Assembly (NCBI RefSeq): GCF_003194585.1
Contig: NZ_QHKZ01000005.1
Span: forward strand, 62,001-126,000
DNA from: Nocardioides daejeonensis
GTDB lineage: Bacteria > Actinomycetota > Actinomycetes > Propionibacteriales > Nocardioidaceae
Length of the DNA: 64,000 bases
Direction of reading: 5' to 3'
Positions within the stretch are counted from its first letter, which is position 1, and every line of letters begins with the position of its first letter. The position numbers and the translations under genes were made by a program. Below the pieces are notes generated by a model. That model saw only the letters and a list, made by a program, of their open reading frames with translations. It had not been told where the DNA came from and ran no database searches. Of this stretch, positions 37,672 to 45,213 are shown piece after piece.

Positions 37672-38339
37672 CCCGCAGCGCGGAACTCACGCTCGGCGTA
37701 CTTGCCGACCTGCCAGGTAGCGAAGCCGTCTGCGCTCATGCCCACGGCGCCACCGATCATCGGCACCTTGCGGCCCACGGTGGTCGCCAGGCGCTTGCCG
37801 GTGACCTGGGTGATCAGGTCGCCGGCGACCTTCGCGGCCAGCCACTTCTCGAGCTCGCTGTCGGACGGGCGGTTCAGCAGCTCTCCGGGGCTGCCCGGAA
37901 GCTTGCCCTTCTTGCGCAGGTTCTTCACCGTGTCGGGCCCGGCCAGGGTGGCGAGGACCGCGGTGCGCAGGCTCGGGTCCTCGAGGTCGGCGCCGTAGAG
38001 GTGGGCGATGCAGGCGATCATCCGGCATTGGATGAGCGCCAGACCGGTGACGTTGGCCGGCAGGGTCACCGCCGAGGTCACCAGGCCGCCGATGTTGGTG
38101 GCGAAGCCCTGGGCCGCGGCGTACTTCACGTGCCGGGTCACGATGGCCTGCACTGCGCGCTCGACCTTCCCGTCCGCCTCCCGCAGCACCTTCCAGCAGA
38201 GGAACGCAGCCGGTGGGAGCGGGCCTACGCCCTTGACCGCGCGGTCGAGCGCCTCGAGGACGAAGCCGGAGGTCAGCTCTGGTGCTGCGCGCACCGCGTG
38301 CGGAGCCATGGCGCCGGTGATCTTCTTGCCCATACCCAT
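37647..38339 (-). CDS. EcsC-family protein
   Basis: A 230-residue protein from ATG 38339. It has the helical EcsC-like core with GGLVTSAVTLPANVTGLALIQ and Gly-rich segments near the end (MIGGAVGMSADGFATWQVGKYA), which is typical of the family. EcsC is linked to the Ecs exporter in bacilli, but its biochemical role is not known. The frame extends upstream, antisense to the aat gene; that part is rejected. Confidence 0.78.
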   Translation of the reverse strand: MGMGKKITGAMAPHAVRAAPELTSGFVLEALDRAVKGVGPLPPAAFLCWKVLREADGKVERAVQAIVTRHVKYAAAQGFATNIGGLVTSAVTLPANVTGLALIQCRMIACIAHLYGADLEDPSLRTAVLATLAGPDTVKNLRKKGKLPGSPGELLNRPSDSELEKWLAAKVAGDLITQVTGKRLATTVGRKVPMIGGAVGMSADGFATWQVGKYAEREFRAAGQRPRTRR

Positions 38340-38376
38340 GCCGTCATCGTAGGAGGGGACGCCTACGCTCGGGGTT

Positions 38377-39036
38377 GTGCCGATCGAACCGGAGCCGTCG
38401 CGCTGGGTGTTCGGTGTGCCGGCTGCCGACGCCGACGACCTGGTGGCGATCGGGGCCGACCTTGCTCCGGGGACGCTCCTGGCGGCGTACCGGGCGGGCT
38501 GTTTCCCGATGGAGGTCTCCGGTGAGCTCGGCTGGTGGTGCCCGGTCGAGCGCGGCGTGCTGGAGCTCGACGGCCTGAAGGTCTCGAAGTCGCTGCGCCG
38601 GTCGTGTCGTGACTTCGAGATCAGGGTCGACACCGCCTTCGAGGAGGTCCTGGACGGCTGCGCGGACCCGGCGCGCGACGGCGGCTGGATCACTCCGGAG
38701 ATCCGTGCGGCCTACCTCGAACTGCACCGACTCGGGTGGGCCCACTCGGTCGAGGCATGGCGGGAGGGGGAGCTTGCCGGTGGTCTGTACGGCGTCGCGA
38801 TCGGTGGGCTGTTTGCGGGGGAGTCGATGTTCCACCGGGCTCGCGACGCGTCGAAGGTGGCGTTGGTCGGACTGGTGGAACTGCTGCGATCGGCCGGTCC
38901 GGAGCGGCGGCTCATCGACGTGCAGTGGCAGACCGAGCACCTCGGCACGTTGGGTGTCGTGGAGTGGCCGCGATCACGTTACTTGGCGGCTTTGCCCGGG
39001 GTGTTGAGTGTGCCCGCGCTGAAATCTTGGACATGA
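38377..39036 (+). CDS. aat: leucyl/phenylalanyl-tRNA--protein transferase
   Basis: A 219-residue Aat enzyme from GTG 38377. Marks: AAYRAGCFPM (about 36-45), WWCPVERGVL, WITPEIRAAYLELHRLGWAHS and the core GGLYGVAIGGLFAGESMFHR (about 137-156). It adds Leu or Phe from aminoacyl-tRNA to proteins with N-terminal Arg or Lys, marking them for Clp proteolysis by the N-end rule. Length and motifs are normal. Confidence 0.93.
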   Translation: MPIEPEPSRWVFGVPAADADDLVAIGADLAPGTLLAAYRAGCFPMEVSGELGWWCPVERGVLELDGLKVSKSLRRSCRDFEIRVDTAFEEVLDGCADPARDGGWITPEIRAAYLELHRLGWAHSVEAWREGELAGGLYGVAIGGLFAGESMFHRARDASKVALVGLVELLRSAGPERRLIDVQWQTEHLGTLGVVEWPRSRYLAALPGVLSVPALKSWT

Positions 39037-39214
39037 TGCGGTTTGGCCGGGCCGGCTCCGGGTAACAAGCGGGACGAGCCGGTGAGGTTCACCCGCCCGA
39101 CGACTGGAGTTGGGAGGGTCGAACTCACCCCGTCACGCTCTTGGGTGACGGTGGTTCGGCTCGGGCGACGTCCGCATGTGGCTGTCGCCGGATACCGAAC
39201 GAAGGGGAATAGAC

Positions 39215-39622
39215 GTGAAGCGACTTGCGCTCATCGGAGCATCGCTGGTGCTGGTTGGCGGCATGGCTGCCGCATGTGGTGGCTCGCCGGAGGACGCCGA
39301 CAAGGACGACTTCTGCAAGGCGATGCAGAAGGTCGGCGAGGCCGAGAACGAGGACGCGTTCAAGGACGCGATGGACGAGCTCAAGGACACGGGCACGCCC
39401 AAGGAGATCAAGGGCGACGCTCGCGACGGCTTCGAGGTCCTCACCGACCTCGACTGGGACGACCGTGACAACGACGACGCTGTCGACGGCGACGACAAGA
39501 AGAAGGTCGAGGCCTTCAGCACCAAGTACATGGAGGTCTGCATGGGTGACCTCCAGAAGCAGATGGAAGACCAGATGGACGACGTTCCCACCGACGGTCT
39601 CTCCACTGAGGGCACCGAGTGA
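39215..39622 (+). CDS. small lipoprotein, tandem paralogue 1
   Basis: A 135-residue lipoprotein from GTG 39215 (GAAGGGGA upstream) with lipobox AAAC and lipid-bearing Cys21. The mature part has DDFCKAMQKVGEAEN, then LKDTGTPKEIKGDARDGFEV, and an acidic stretch DWDDRDNDDAVDGDDKKK, ending with a second Cys (YMEVC) that may pair with the first. Very acidic overall. No known family. A second gene of identical length and shared motifs lies just downstream after a terminator. Confidence 0.8.
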   Translation: MKRLALIGASLVLVGGMAAACGGSPEDADKDDFCKAMQKVGEAENEDAFKDAMDELKDTGTPKEIKGDARDGFEVLTDLDWDDRDNDDAVDGDDKKKVEAFSTKYMEVCMGDLQKQMEDQMDDVPTDGLSTEGTE

Positions 39623-39664
39623 TCTGAGCCTCGGAGAGGCGGTGACCCGCCGACCGTAGCGACG

Positions 39665-39697
39665 AAGGGCGCCCGAGCCGATGGCTCGGGCGCCCTT
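39665..39697 (+). terminator. rho-independent terminator
   Basis: Perfect 15-base arms AAGGGCGCCCGAGCC (39665-39679) and GGCTCGGGCGCCCTT (39683-39697) with a GAT loop, followed by TGCTGTCCTT. It separates the two paralogous lipoprotein genes, so they are separate transcripts. Confidence 0.88.
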
Positions 39698-39757
39698 TGC
39701 TGTCCTTCCCGGCCTTCTGGCAGGCTCGGCCCGCCGCTGTCTGCCGAGAGGACCACC

Positions 39758-40165
39758 ATGAAGAACGCCGCTGGACTCACCGCCGTCTTGCTGTTGATCG
39801 GAGGGCTGGCCGCCGGCTGTGGTGGTTCGGACGACGACACGGGTGGGGACAAGGCTCAGGCGAAGCAGGCGGCGATGCCTCAGGACGCCGCGACCGAGGA
39901 CTTCTGCTCAGCGATGCTGGACCTGTCGGGCGGCGCTGCCGCCGACAAGGAGGCGTTCCGGGCGGCGCGCGAGAAGCTCAAGAAGACAGGTACGCCGAAA
40001 GAGATCGTCGGCGACGCTCGCGAGGGCTTCGTCGTCTTCGTGGCGGCGCTCGACGCGGTCGAGGACCCGGTCAAGGCCGAGGACCCCGGCTTCACGAAGG
40101 ACGAGCAGGCGAAGCTCGACAAGCTCTCCACCGAGTTCGTGAAGATCTGCCAGGAGGCGAAGTAG
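39758..40165 (+). CDS. small lipoprotein, tandem paralogue 2
   Basis: A 135-residue lipoprotein from ATG 39758 with GAGAGGA upstream, lipobox AAGC and Cys21. It shares with paralogue 1 the order DFCxAM, LKKTGTPKEIVGDAREGFVV and a closing FVKICQ Cys. It lacks the very acidic run but has an inserted Lys/Ala/Gln-rich segment after the lipobox. Function unknown; the two Cys in the same places suggest a common disulfide fold. Confidence 0.8.
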   Translation: MKNAAGLTAVLLLIGGLAAGCGGSDDDTGGDKAQAKQAAMPQDAATEDFCSAMLDLSGGAAADKEAFRAAREKLKKTGTPKEIVGDAREGFVVFVAALDAVEDPVKAEDPGFTKDEQAKLDKLSTEFVKICQEAK

Positions 40166-40171
40166 CTCCGC

Positions 40172-40504
40172 TCAGACCACGAGGGGAGGCTGCCCGGTCT
40201 CACTCACCATCGGCCGGCCCGCCGCCTCCCAGTCGAGCATCCCGCCGTCGAGGTTGACGACGTCTCGGCCCTGGTGAGCGAGGTACGCCGTCGCCTGGGC
40301 GGAGCGGCCGCCCACCTTGCAGACGACCAGGGTCTGCTCGGTCGGCACCTCCTCGAACCGCTCGCCGAGCTGGGAGAGTGGGATGTGCAGTGCTCCCTCG
40401 ATATGCCCGTGGTCCCACTCCACCTGCTCACGTACGTCGAGGATGTGCAGACCGGCGGGGAGGGGATCGGGTACGCCGGCGATGGCGACGGTGGGGACGT
40501 TCAT
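40172..40504 (-). CDS. rhodanese-like domain protein
   Basis: A 110-residue single-domain rhodanese. HILDVREQVEWDHGHIEGALHIP (about 19-41) is CH2-type motif A, and LVVCKVGGRSAQATAYL gives the active-site Cys loop (Cys about 62, CKVGGRS). It carries sulfur as a persulfide, for thiosulfate:cyanide sulfurtransfer or sulfur relay. No partner gene is adjacent. Confidence 0.88.
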   Translation of the reverse strand: MNVPTVAIAGVPDPLPAGLHILDVREQVEWDHGHIEGALHIPLSQLGERFEEVPTEQTLVVCKVGGRSAQATAYLAHQGRDVVNLDGGMLDWEAAGRPMVSETGQPPLVV

Positions 40505-40540
40505 GGCTTCGAGCCTGCCACAGTGGGGTGGCCCGCGGAC

Positions 40541-40906
40541 TCACCCGGCGAGGGTGACGCCCAGCCAGGCGAGGCCGATGCCGCCCGCGAGGTGGGCGAC
40601 GAGACTGCCGAGCGCCACCGACCACTGCCCCGTACGGATCAGCGCGCGGGTGTCACCGGCGAGCGTGCTCCAGGTGGAGAGTGCCCCACAGAACCCGGTC
40701 GCCGCAGCGAGCAGCAGCCATTCCGGCAGGCCGCCACGCTGGCTCGCCGCGAGCAGGGTGCCCAGCACGAAGCAGGCGATCAGGTTGGCGACCAGGATGC
40801 CCCACGGGCGCTCGACGTCGCTGCGATGACGCAAGGCTTGGTCGATGTGATGGCGCAGGGCCGCCCCGATCGCGCCGCCGAGCGCCACCCACCAGAGATC
40901 AGGCAT
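40541..40906 (-). CDS. crcB: fluoride exporter CrcB/Fluc (subunit 2)
   Basis: A 121-residue protein with four transmembrane helices and Fluc motifs: GGAIGAALRHHIDQ, NLIACFVLGT (channel Asn) and GFCGALSTWSTLAGD, the central G(x)STWST segment. Its ATG overlaps the preceding crcB by eight bases. Two adjacent crcB genes usually make a heterodimeric fluoride channel with antiparallel topology. Confidence 0.88.
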   Translation of the reverse strand: MPDLWWVALGGAIGAALRHHIDQALRHRSDVERPWGILVANLIACFVLGTLLAASQRGGLPEWLLLAAATGFCGALSTWSTLAGDTRALIRTGQWSVALGSLVAHLAGGIGLAWLGVTLAG

Positions 40907-41294
40907 GGCCGGGCTCCCGACTGCCGGCGAGCCGGGCCCCGAGCGAGACCGCGGCGAGCGCGAGCGCGACGGTCGCGCCGACGTACGCCGCGGCGAGGCC
41001 GGGCCGGCCCGCTTCGAGGAGCTGTTGGGCCTCGACTCCGAAGGCCGAGTAGGTGGTGAAGCCGCCGAGGACGCCGGTGCCGACGAAGGGACGCATCAGT
41101 GGATGTGCGCCCGGCCGTCGGGCGAACGCGATCAGGACGCCCATGGCAAGGCACCCGCTGACGTTGATGGCCAACGTCGTCCAGGGGAAGGTGCCGCCGA
41201 CCGTGGGCCAGTGCTCGGCCGCTGCCCAACGCAACGTCGCACCGAGCGCACCGCCGAGCGCGACGGCGAGCGTCGTGTGCCTGGTGCTGCTCAC
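40899..41294 (-). CDS. crcB: fluoride exporter CrcB/Fluc (subunit 1)
   Basis: A 131-residue protein from a GTG that overlaps the stop of the glycosylase gene (GTGA). Four transmembrane helices with ALGGALGATLRW, NVSGCLAMGVL and GGFTTYSAFGVEA, the last with the phenylalanine/threonine filter region of Fluc channels. Partner of the crcB gene just downstream. I saw no fluoride riboswitch before the operon. Confidence 0.9.
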   Translation of the reverse strand: MSSTRHTTLAVALGGALGATLRWAAAEHWPTVGGTFPWTTLAINVSGCLAMGVLIAFARRPGAHPLMRPFVGTGVLGGFTTYSAFGVEAQQLLEAGRPGLAAAYVGATVALALAAVSLGARLAGSREPGHA

Positions 41295-42157
41295 TTGAGC
41301 AGTTTGCTCATGCGTCGGTCGGCAAGCGCCTTGCCGCCGGTCTGGCAGGTGGCGCAGTACTGCAGGCTGGAGTCGGCGAAGCTGACCTCCCGTACGACGT
41401 CTCCACAGACCGGGCACGGCTTGCCGGTGCGCCCGTGCACGGCCAGGTTGGACTTCTTCTCACCCTTGAGCTCGCTCATCGCAAGGCCCTCGGAGCGCGA
41501 GACTGCCCCGCTGAGCGTGTCGCGGATCGCGGCATAGAGGGTGGCGAGGTCGTCGTCGGTCAGCGAGCTGGCAGGTTTGAACGGAGACATGCGGGCAGCG
41601 TGCAGGATCTCGTCGGAGTAGGCGTTGCCGATCCCGGCGATGGTGCCCTGATGGCGCAGCACTCCCTTGATCTGGGCTCGCCCGGCCTGGGTCAGGATCT
41701 CTGCGAGCCGCTCGCGCGTGAACTCCTCGCTCAGCGGGTCGGGCCCGAGTCGCGCGATGCCCTCCACGTCGGCCGGATCGCGCACGATGTAGAGGGCGAG
41801 CGACTTCTTGGTGCCGGCCTCGGTGATGTCGAGTCCCGAGTCGTCATCGAGCACGATCCGAGCTGCGAGCGGAGACTTGCCGCCAGGACGGGGCGGGAGC
41901 TGGGGCACCTCGTCGCGCCAGCGGATCCACCCTGCTCGTGCGAGATGGAGGATCAGGTGCAGGCCGCCGGTCGTGATGTCGAGGAACTTCCCATGGCGGC
42001 CGACGCTCTCCACGAAGGTGCCCTCGACCGCGGAGAGCGGTGGGTCGTAGGTCTTCAACGCGCTGAACGCCGCCAGGTCGATGCGGACGATCGCGCGGTC
42101 TGCCAGGCGCTGGGAGAGATCCAGCGCCAGGGCCTGGACCTCGGGCAACTCGGGCAC
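41291..42157 (-). CDS. Fpg/Nei-family DNA glycosylase
   Basis: A 288-residue formamidopyrimidine-glycosylase-type protein from GTG 42157. The PELPEVQ start gives the catalytic Pro (residue 2 before Met removal) and Glu. GTIAGIGNAYSDEILHAAR is the helix-two-turn-helix, and the C-terminal zinc finger has CPVC and CATC (about 246-271). It excises oxidised bases and nicks at the site. It heads an operon with two crcB genes, an odd partnership with no known functional tie. Confidence 0.9.
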   Translation of the reverse strand: MPELPEVQALALDLSQRLADRAIVRIDLAAFSALKTYDPPLSAVEGTFVESVGRHGKFLDITTGGLHLILHLARAGWIRWRDEVPQLPPRPGGKSPLAARIVLDDDSGLDITEAGTKKSLALYIVRDPADVEGIARLGPDPLSEEFTRERLAEILTQAGRAQIKGVLRHQGTIAGIGNAYSDEILHAARMSPFKPASSLTDDDLATLYAAIRDTLSGAVSRSEGLAMSELKGEKKSNLAVHGRTGKPCPVCGDVVREVSFADSSLQYCATCQTGGKALADRRMSKLLK

Positions 42158-42262
42158 GCTCCCAGGCTAGCGGCTACGTCCGTCGGCGGTCTGTCGACGA
42201 GGGGACGCGGTCGCCCCCGCCGTTCTGATGACAGGTGCGGATCGCGGGGGCACACTGGAGAG

Positions 42263-42541
42263 ATGACCAGTCGTGCCGTCTCCGCGACGGGCTCGATCTT
42301 CATCGACGCCCGGGGGAGCGACCGCGCGCTGCGGGTCACCTGGCACCACGAGGCCGGACTGGTCGTGCTGTCGATGTGGCGCGACAACGTCTGCGCCGGC
42401 ACGTTCCGGCTCCCCGTGGATGCGGTACCCGACCTGATCGACCTGCTGCGCTCGGGGCTCGAGGTCGCCTACCGGGGGGCCTCGGCCGGGGTCCCGGCGC
42501 CGAGGAGCGTCGCTGCGCCGCCGCAGGCCGAGACGGCATGA
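42263..42541 (+). CDS. small conserved actinobacterial protein, unknown function
   Basis: A 92-residue protein from ATG 42263 (GGAGAG upstream). Mostly beta-like: SIFIDARGSDRALRVTWH and GLVVLSMWRDNVCAGTFRL, then a helix DAVPDLIDLLRSGL. I know similar proteins of unknown role in actinomycetes but cannot name a family. The frame is open further upstream, antisense to the glycosylase; that part is rejected. It ends eight bases before the next gene. Confidence 0.7.
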   Translation: MTSRAVSATGSIFIDARGSDRALRVTWHHEAGLVVLSMWRDNVCAGTFRLPVDAVPDLIDLLRSGLEVAYRGASAGVPAPRSVAAPPQAETA

Positions 42542-42549
42542 TCTGACGC

Positions 42550-43035
42550 ATGGCCCTACCCAAGGAGAAGCCGCCTGGCCTCGACTCGCCCGTCGTCGCT
42601 CGGCTCATCAAGTACGGCGCCCGTGCGAACGTCGCGCTCTTCCGGCTGACCAACGGACGCATCGGCGCGACGTGGCGGATCGGCGCAGGTTGGCGCAAGC
42701 CGGTGCCGGTGCTTCTCCTCGACCACGTGGGCAGGCGCAGCGGCAAGCGGTTCACCACCCCGCTGCTCTACCTTGCTGACGGGGAGCGTCTCGTGATCGT
42801 CGCGTCGCAGGGCGGGTTGCCCCGCCACCCCCAGTGGTTGCACAACCTGGCCTCGGCGCCGGAGACGACCGTGAGCCTGCCCCGCGAGCGCAACAGATCC
42901 GTGCGGGCGCGGGTTGCCGATGCGCAGGAGCGGGAGCTGCTGTGGCCGCGACTGGTGGAGCTCTATGCCGACTTCGACAACTACCAGAAGTGGACCGACC
43001 GGGTGATCCCCGTCGTGGTGCTGGAGCCGCGCTGA
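42550..43035 (+). CDS. F420-dependent nitroreductase-like protein (DDN family)
   Basis: A 161-residue protein of the split-barrel DDN family (deazaflavin-dependent nitroreductase). Marks: LLLDHVGRRSGKRFTTPLLY (about 54-73) and GGLPRHPQWLHNLASAPE. Members reduce quinones and nitro compounds with F420H2. A paralogue is at 50699. Length and motifs fit, but the true substrate is unknown. Confidence 0.82.
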   Translation: MALPKEKPPGLDSPVVARLIKYGARANVALFRLTNGRIGATWRIGAGWRKPVPVLLLDHVGRRSGKRFTTPLLYLADGERLVIVASQGGLPRHPQWLHNLASAPETTVSLPRERNRSVRARVADAQERELLWPRLVELYADFDNYQKWTDRVIPVVVLEPR

Positions 43036-43113
43036 CCTGGTCGGCCTGAAACAGGGCTATGACTCGCTGCCGATGTCTAAGGGAAACCCTAGAGAGCGCG
43101 ATAGCGTCCGATC

Positions 43114-44322
43114 GTGGATCCGATTCGCAATCCCTACGCCCCCGGAGCCGGGCAGCGGCCGCCGGAGCTGGCGGGGCGCGACGTGCAGCTGACGGCCTTC
43201 GACGTGGTGCTGGAGCGGGTCGCTCGCGGCCGTCCGGAGCGCTCCCTGGTGCTCACCGGACTGCGCGGCGTCGGCAAGACCGTGCTGCTCAACGCGCTCC
43301 GATCGGCAGCGGTCCGCAAGCGCTGGGGCACCGGCAAGCTGGAGGCGCGGCCCGACCAGGGCCTACGTCGCCCGCTCTCGTCGGCCGTGCATCAGGCCGT
43401 CCGCGAGCTCGGACATCCGGAACCCGACCAGGTCGACCACGTGCTCGGCGTGATCCGTGCGTTCGCCCAACGCGACGCAGGAGCGGGGGCCAAGCTCAAG
43501 GAGCAGTGGAACCCGGGCATCAGCGTCCCGGCCGCACGCGGTCGTGCCGACTCCGGAGACATCGAGATCGACCTGGTGGAGCTCTTCACCGATCTGGGTG
43601 GCCTGGCTGCCGACAAGGGGCTCGGCATCGCACTCTTCATCGACGAGATGCAGGACCTGGGAACGGACGACGTCTCCGCACTCTGTGCGGCGTGCCACGA
43701 GATCAGTCAGTCCGGATTGCCCCTCATCGTCGTCGGTGCGGGCCTGCCGCACCTGCCCGCAGTCCTCTCGGCCAGCAAGTCCTACTCCGAGCGGCTCTTC
43801 TCCTACCAGCGCATCGATCGACTGGCGCGCGATGCCGCGGACCGCGCACTCGAGGCGCCGGCGGCGGAGGAGGAGGCGGCGTACGACGCGGGGGCGCTTG
43901 CCGCCATGTACGCCGCCACCGGCGGATACCCCTACTTCATCCAGGCCTACGGCAAGGCTGTCTGGGACCGCGCGCCGCGGTCGCCGATCACTGCCGACGA
44001 CGTCGCGGTGGCGGCCCCGGAGGCGGAGGCGGAACTGGCGGTCGGCTTCTTCGGCAGCCGGTTCGAGCGAGCGACGCCGGGGGAGCGCGACTACCTGCGC
44101 GCGATGGCGGACGCGGCACTGAGGCTGGCGGAGAGCGAGGAGGTCGACGAGATCGGCTCCGTGCCCACTGCTGCAGTCGCCGAGGTGCTGGGCAAGAAGC
44201 CGCAGTCTCTCTCCCCGGCGCGCGACGCCCTGCTCAAGAAGGGGCTCATCTACTCCGGTGAGCGTGGCCGGATCGCCTTCACCGTGCCGCACTTCGGCAA
44301 GTACCTGCGCGAACAGGCCTGA
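43114..44322 (+). CDS. Orc1/Cdc6-like AAA ATPase with C-terminal winged helix
   Basis: A 402-residue protein from GTG 43114. The ATPase domain has LTGLRGVGKTVLLNALR (about 46-62, Walker A) and ALFIDEMQDL (about 172-181, Walker B), with a sensor region near VVGAGLPHLPAVL. The end (AAVAEVLGKKPQSLSPARDALLKKGLIY) is a winged-helix-like DNA-binding part. Such ATPases are widespread and mostly uncharacterised in actinomycetes. The gene stands alone between the nitroreductase and the SDR, so no partner suggests a defence or replication role. Confidence 0.8.
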   Translation: MDPIRNPYAPGAGQRPPELAGRDVQLTAFDVVLERVARGRPERSLVLTGLRGVGKTVLLNALRSAAVRKRWGTGKLEARPDQGLRRPLSSAVHQAVRELGHPEPDQVDHVLGVIRAFAQRDAGAGAKLKEQWNPGISVPAARGRADSGDIEIDLVELFTDLGGLAADKGLGIALFIDEMQDLGTDDVSALCAACHEISQSGLPLIVVGAGLPHLPAVLSASKSYSERLFSYQRIDRLARDAADRALEAPAAEEEAAYDAGALAAMYAATGGYPYFIQAYGKAVWDRAPRSPITADDVAVAAPEAEAELAVGFFGSRFERATPGERDYLRAMADAALRLAESEEVDEIGSVPTAAVAEVLGKKPQSLSPARDALLKKGLIYSGERGRIAFTVPHFGKYLREQA

Positions 44323-44387
44323 CGACCCTCCTCCCTGTGTGGGCTGCCGGTCGAGGAAGGTGCGTGGGACGGGGATCGCCACCGAAG

Positions 44388-44401
44388 TGGAACACGTTCT
44401 A
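44388..44401. promoter_or_regulatory. KstR-type operator (TnnAACnnGTTnnA)
   Basis: TGGAACACGTTCTA matches the published KstR consensus exactly. It lies 51 bases before the SDR start codon. KstR is the TetR repressor of steroid-catabolic genes in mycolic-acid actinobacteria and relatives. Confidence 0.65.
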
Positions 44402-44451
44402 TTCTGGTGCTGGCCGACGACCCACGGCCACATCGACTCCCAGGAGGAACC

Positions 44452-45183
44452 GTGACCGAGACTCCCCGTGCCCAGCGCTTCACCGACCGCCGGGTCGTCG
44501 TCACCGGCGCGGCTGGCGGCCTCGGCAAGGTCGTCGCCGATCTGTTCCGCGCCGAGGGCGCCCGCGTCGTGGCGACAGACGTCGCCGTAGCCGAAGGTGT
44601 GGTCGCCTGCGATCTCTCCGACGACGTCGCTCGCGATGCCTTCGTCGCGGACTCCCTCGCCGAGCTCGGCGGCCTGGACGTGCTCTGCAACGTGGCAGGC
44701 ATCCTCAAGTTCTCGCCCCTGCCCGTCATGAGCGCCGAGCTCCTGCGCAAGCACTACGAGGTCAATGCGCTGGCGCCGCTGATGCTGGCCAAGGGCTTCT
44801 CCGAGGCGCTGATCGAGAGCACGGGAAACATCGTCTCGGTCGCCTCGATCTCCTCGGTCATGGGCCAGCCCTACAACGTCGCGTACTGCTCCTCGAAGGC
44901 CGCGCTGCTGCTGGGCATGCGCGCCCTCGCCATCGAGTTCGGCGCCCACAAGGTGCGGGTCAACTGCGTCTCGCCGGGCGGTATCGAGACCCCGATGACC
45001 GGCAACGCCGCGACCGGCCTGCCCGAGGACGTCAACTGGGAGTGGATCGCCAAGTCGCAGTCGGTCATCCCGGGCTTCATGCCTCCTCAGGACGTGGCGG
45101 AGTCGCTGCTCTTCCTGGCCTCCGACGCCGCTGCTTCGATCACCGGTGCGAACCTCGTCGTGGACCGCGGCACGGTCTGGTGA
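44452..45183 (+). CDS. short-chain dehydrogenase/reductase, probably steroid or acyl metabolism
   Basis: A 243-residue SDR from GTG 44452 with AGGAGG upstream. VVVTGAAGGLGKVVADLF is the NAD(P) loop, NVAGI the motif NAG, and YCSSK the catalytic Tyr-x3-Lys, with Ser in VASISS. Classical SDR length. The exact KstR-type box in front suggests a hydroxysteroid or related dehydrogenase induced with steroid genes. No other steroid gene adjoins, so substrate is unproven. Confidence 0.85.
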   Translation: MTETPRAQRFTDRRVVVTGAAGGLGKVVADLFRAEGARVVATDVAVAEGVVACDLSDDVARDAFVADSLAELGGLDVLCNVAGILKFSPLPVMSAELLRKHYEVNALAPLMLAKGFSEALIESTGNIVSVASISSVMGQPYNVAYCSSKAALLLGMRALAIEFGAHKVRVNCVSPGGIETPMTGNAATGLPEDVNWEWIAKSQSVIPGFMPPQDVAESLLFLASDAAASITGANLVVDRGTVW

Positions 45184-45213
45184 GGAACGGCGCGCTGGCT
45201 CGGCCGGACCCGC

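Noticed and set aside
39100..39140. tRNA-like GGTCGAACTCACC segment
   Set aside because: It resembles a T-loop only by chance; no acceptor stem, D-arm or anticodon arm can be folded around it.
39130..39151. Hairpin CCGTCAC...GTGACGG after aat
   Set aside because: Seven-base arms with an 8-base loop and no T tract about 95 bases past the stop; too weak to call a terminator.
41435..42262. Upstream extension of the small 92-residue protein
   Set aside because: Antisense to the Fpg-type glycosylase, which has all its catalytic motifs.
42158..42262. Fluoride riboswitch upstream of the fpg-crcB-crcB operon
   Set aside because: I looked for the conserved crcB-motif loops in this gap and saw none. 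A covariance-model search would be decisive.
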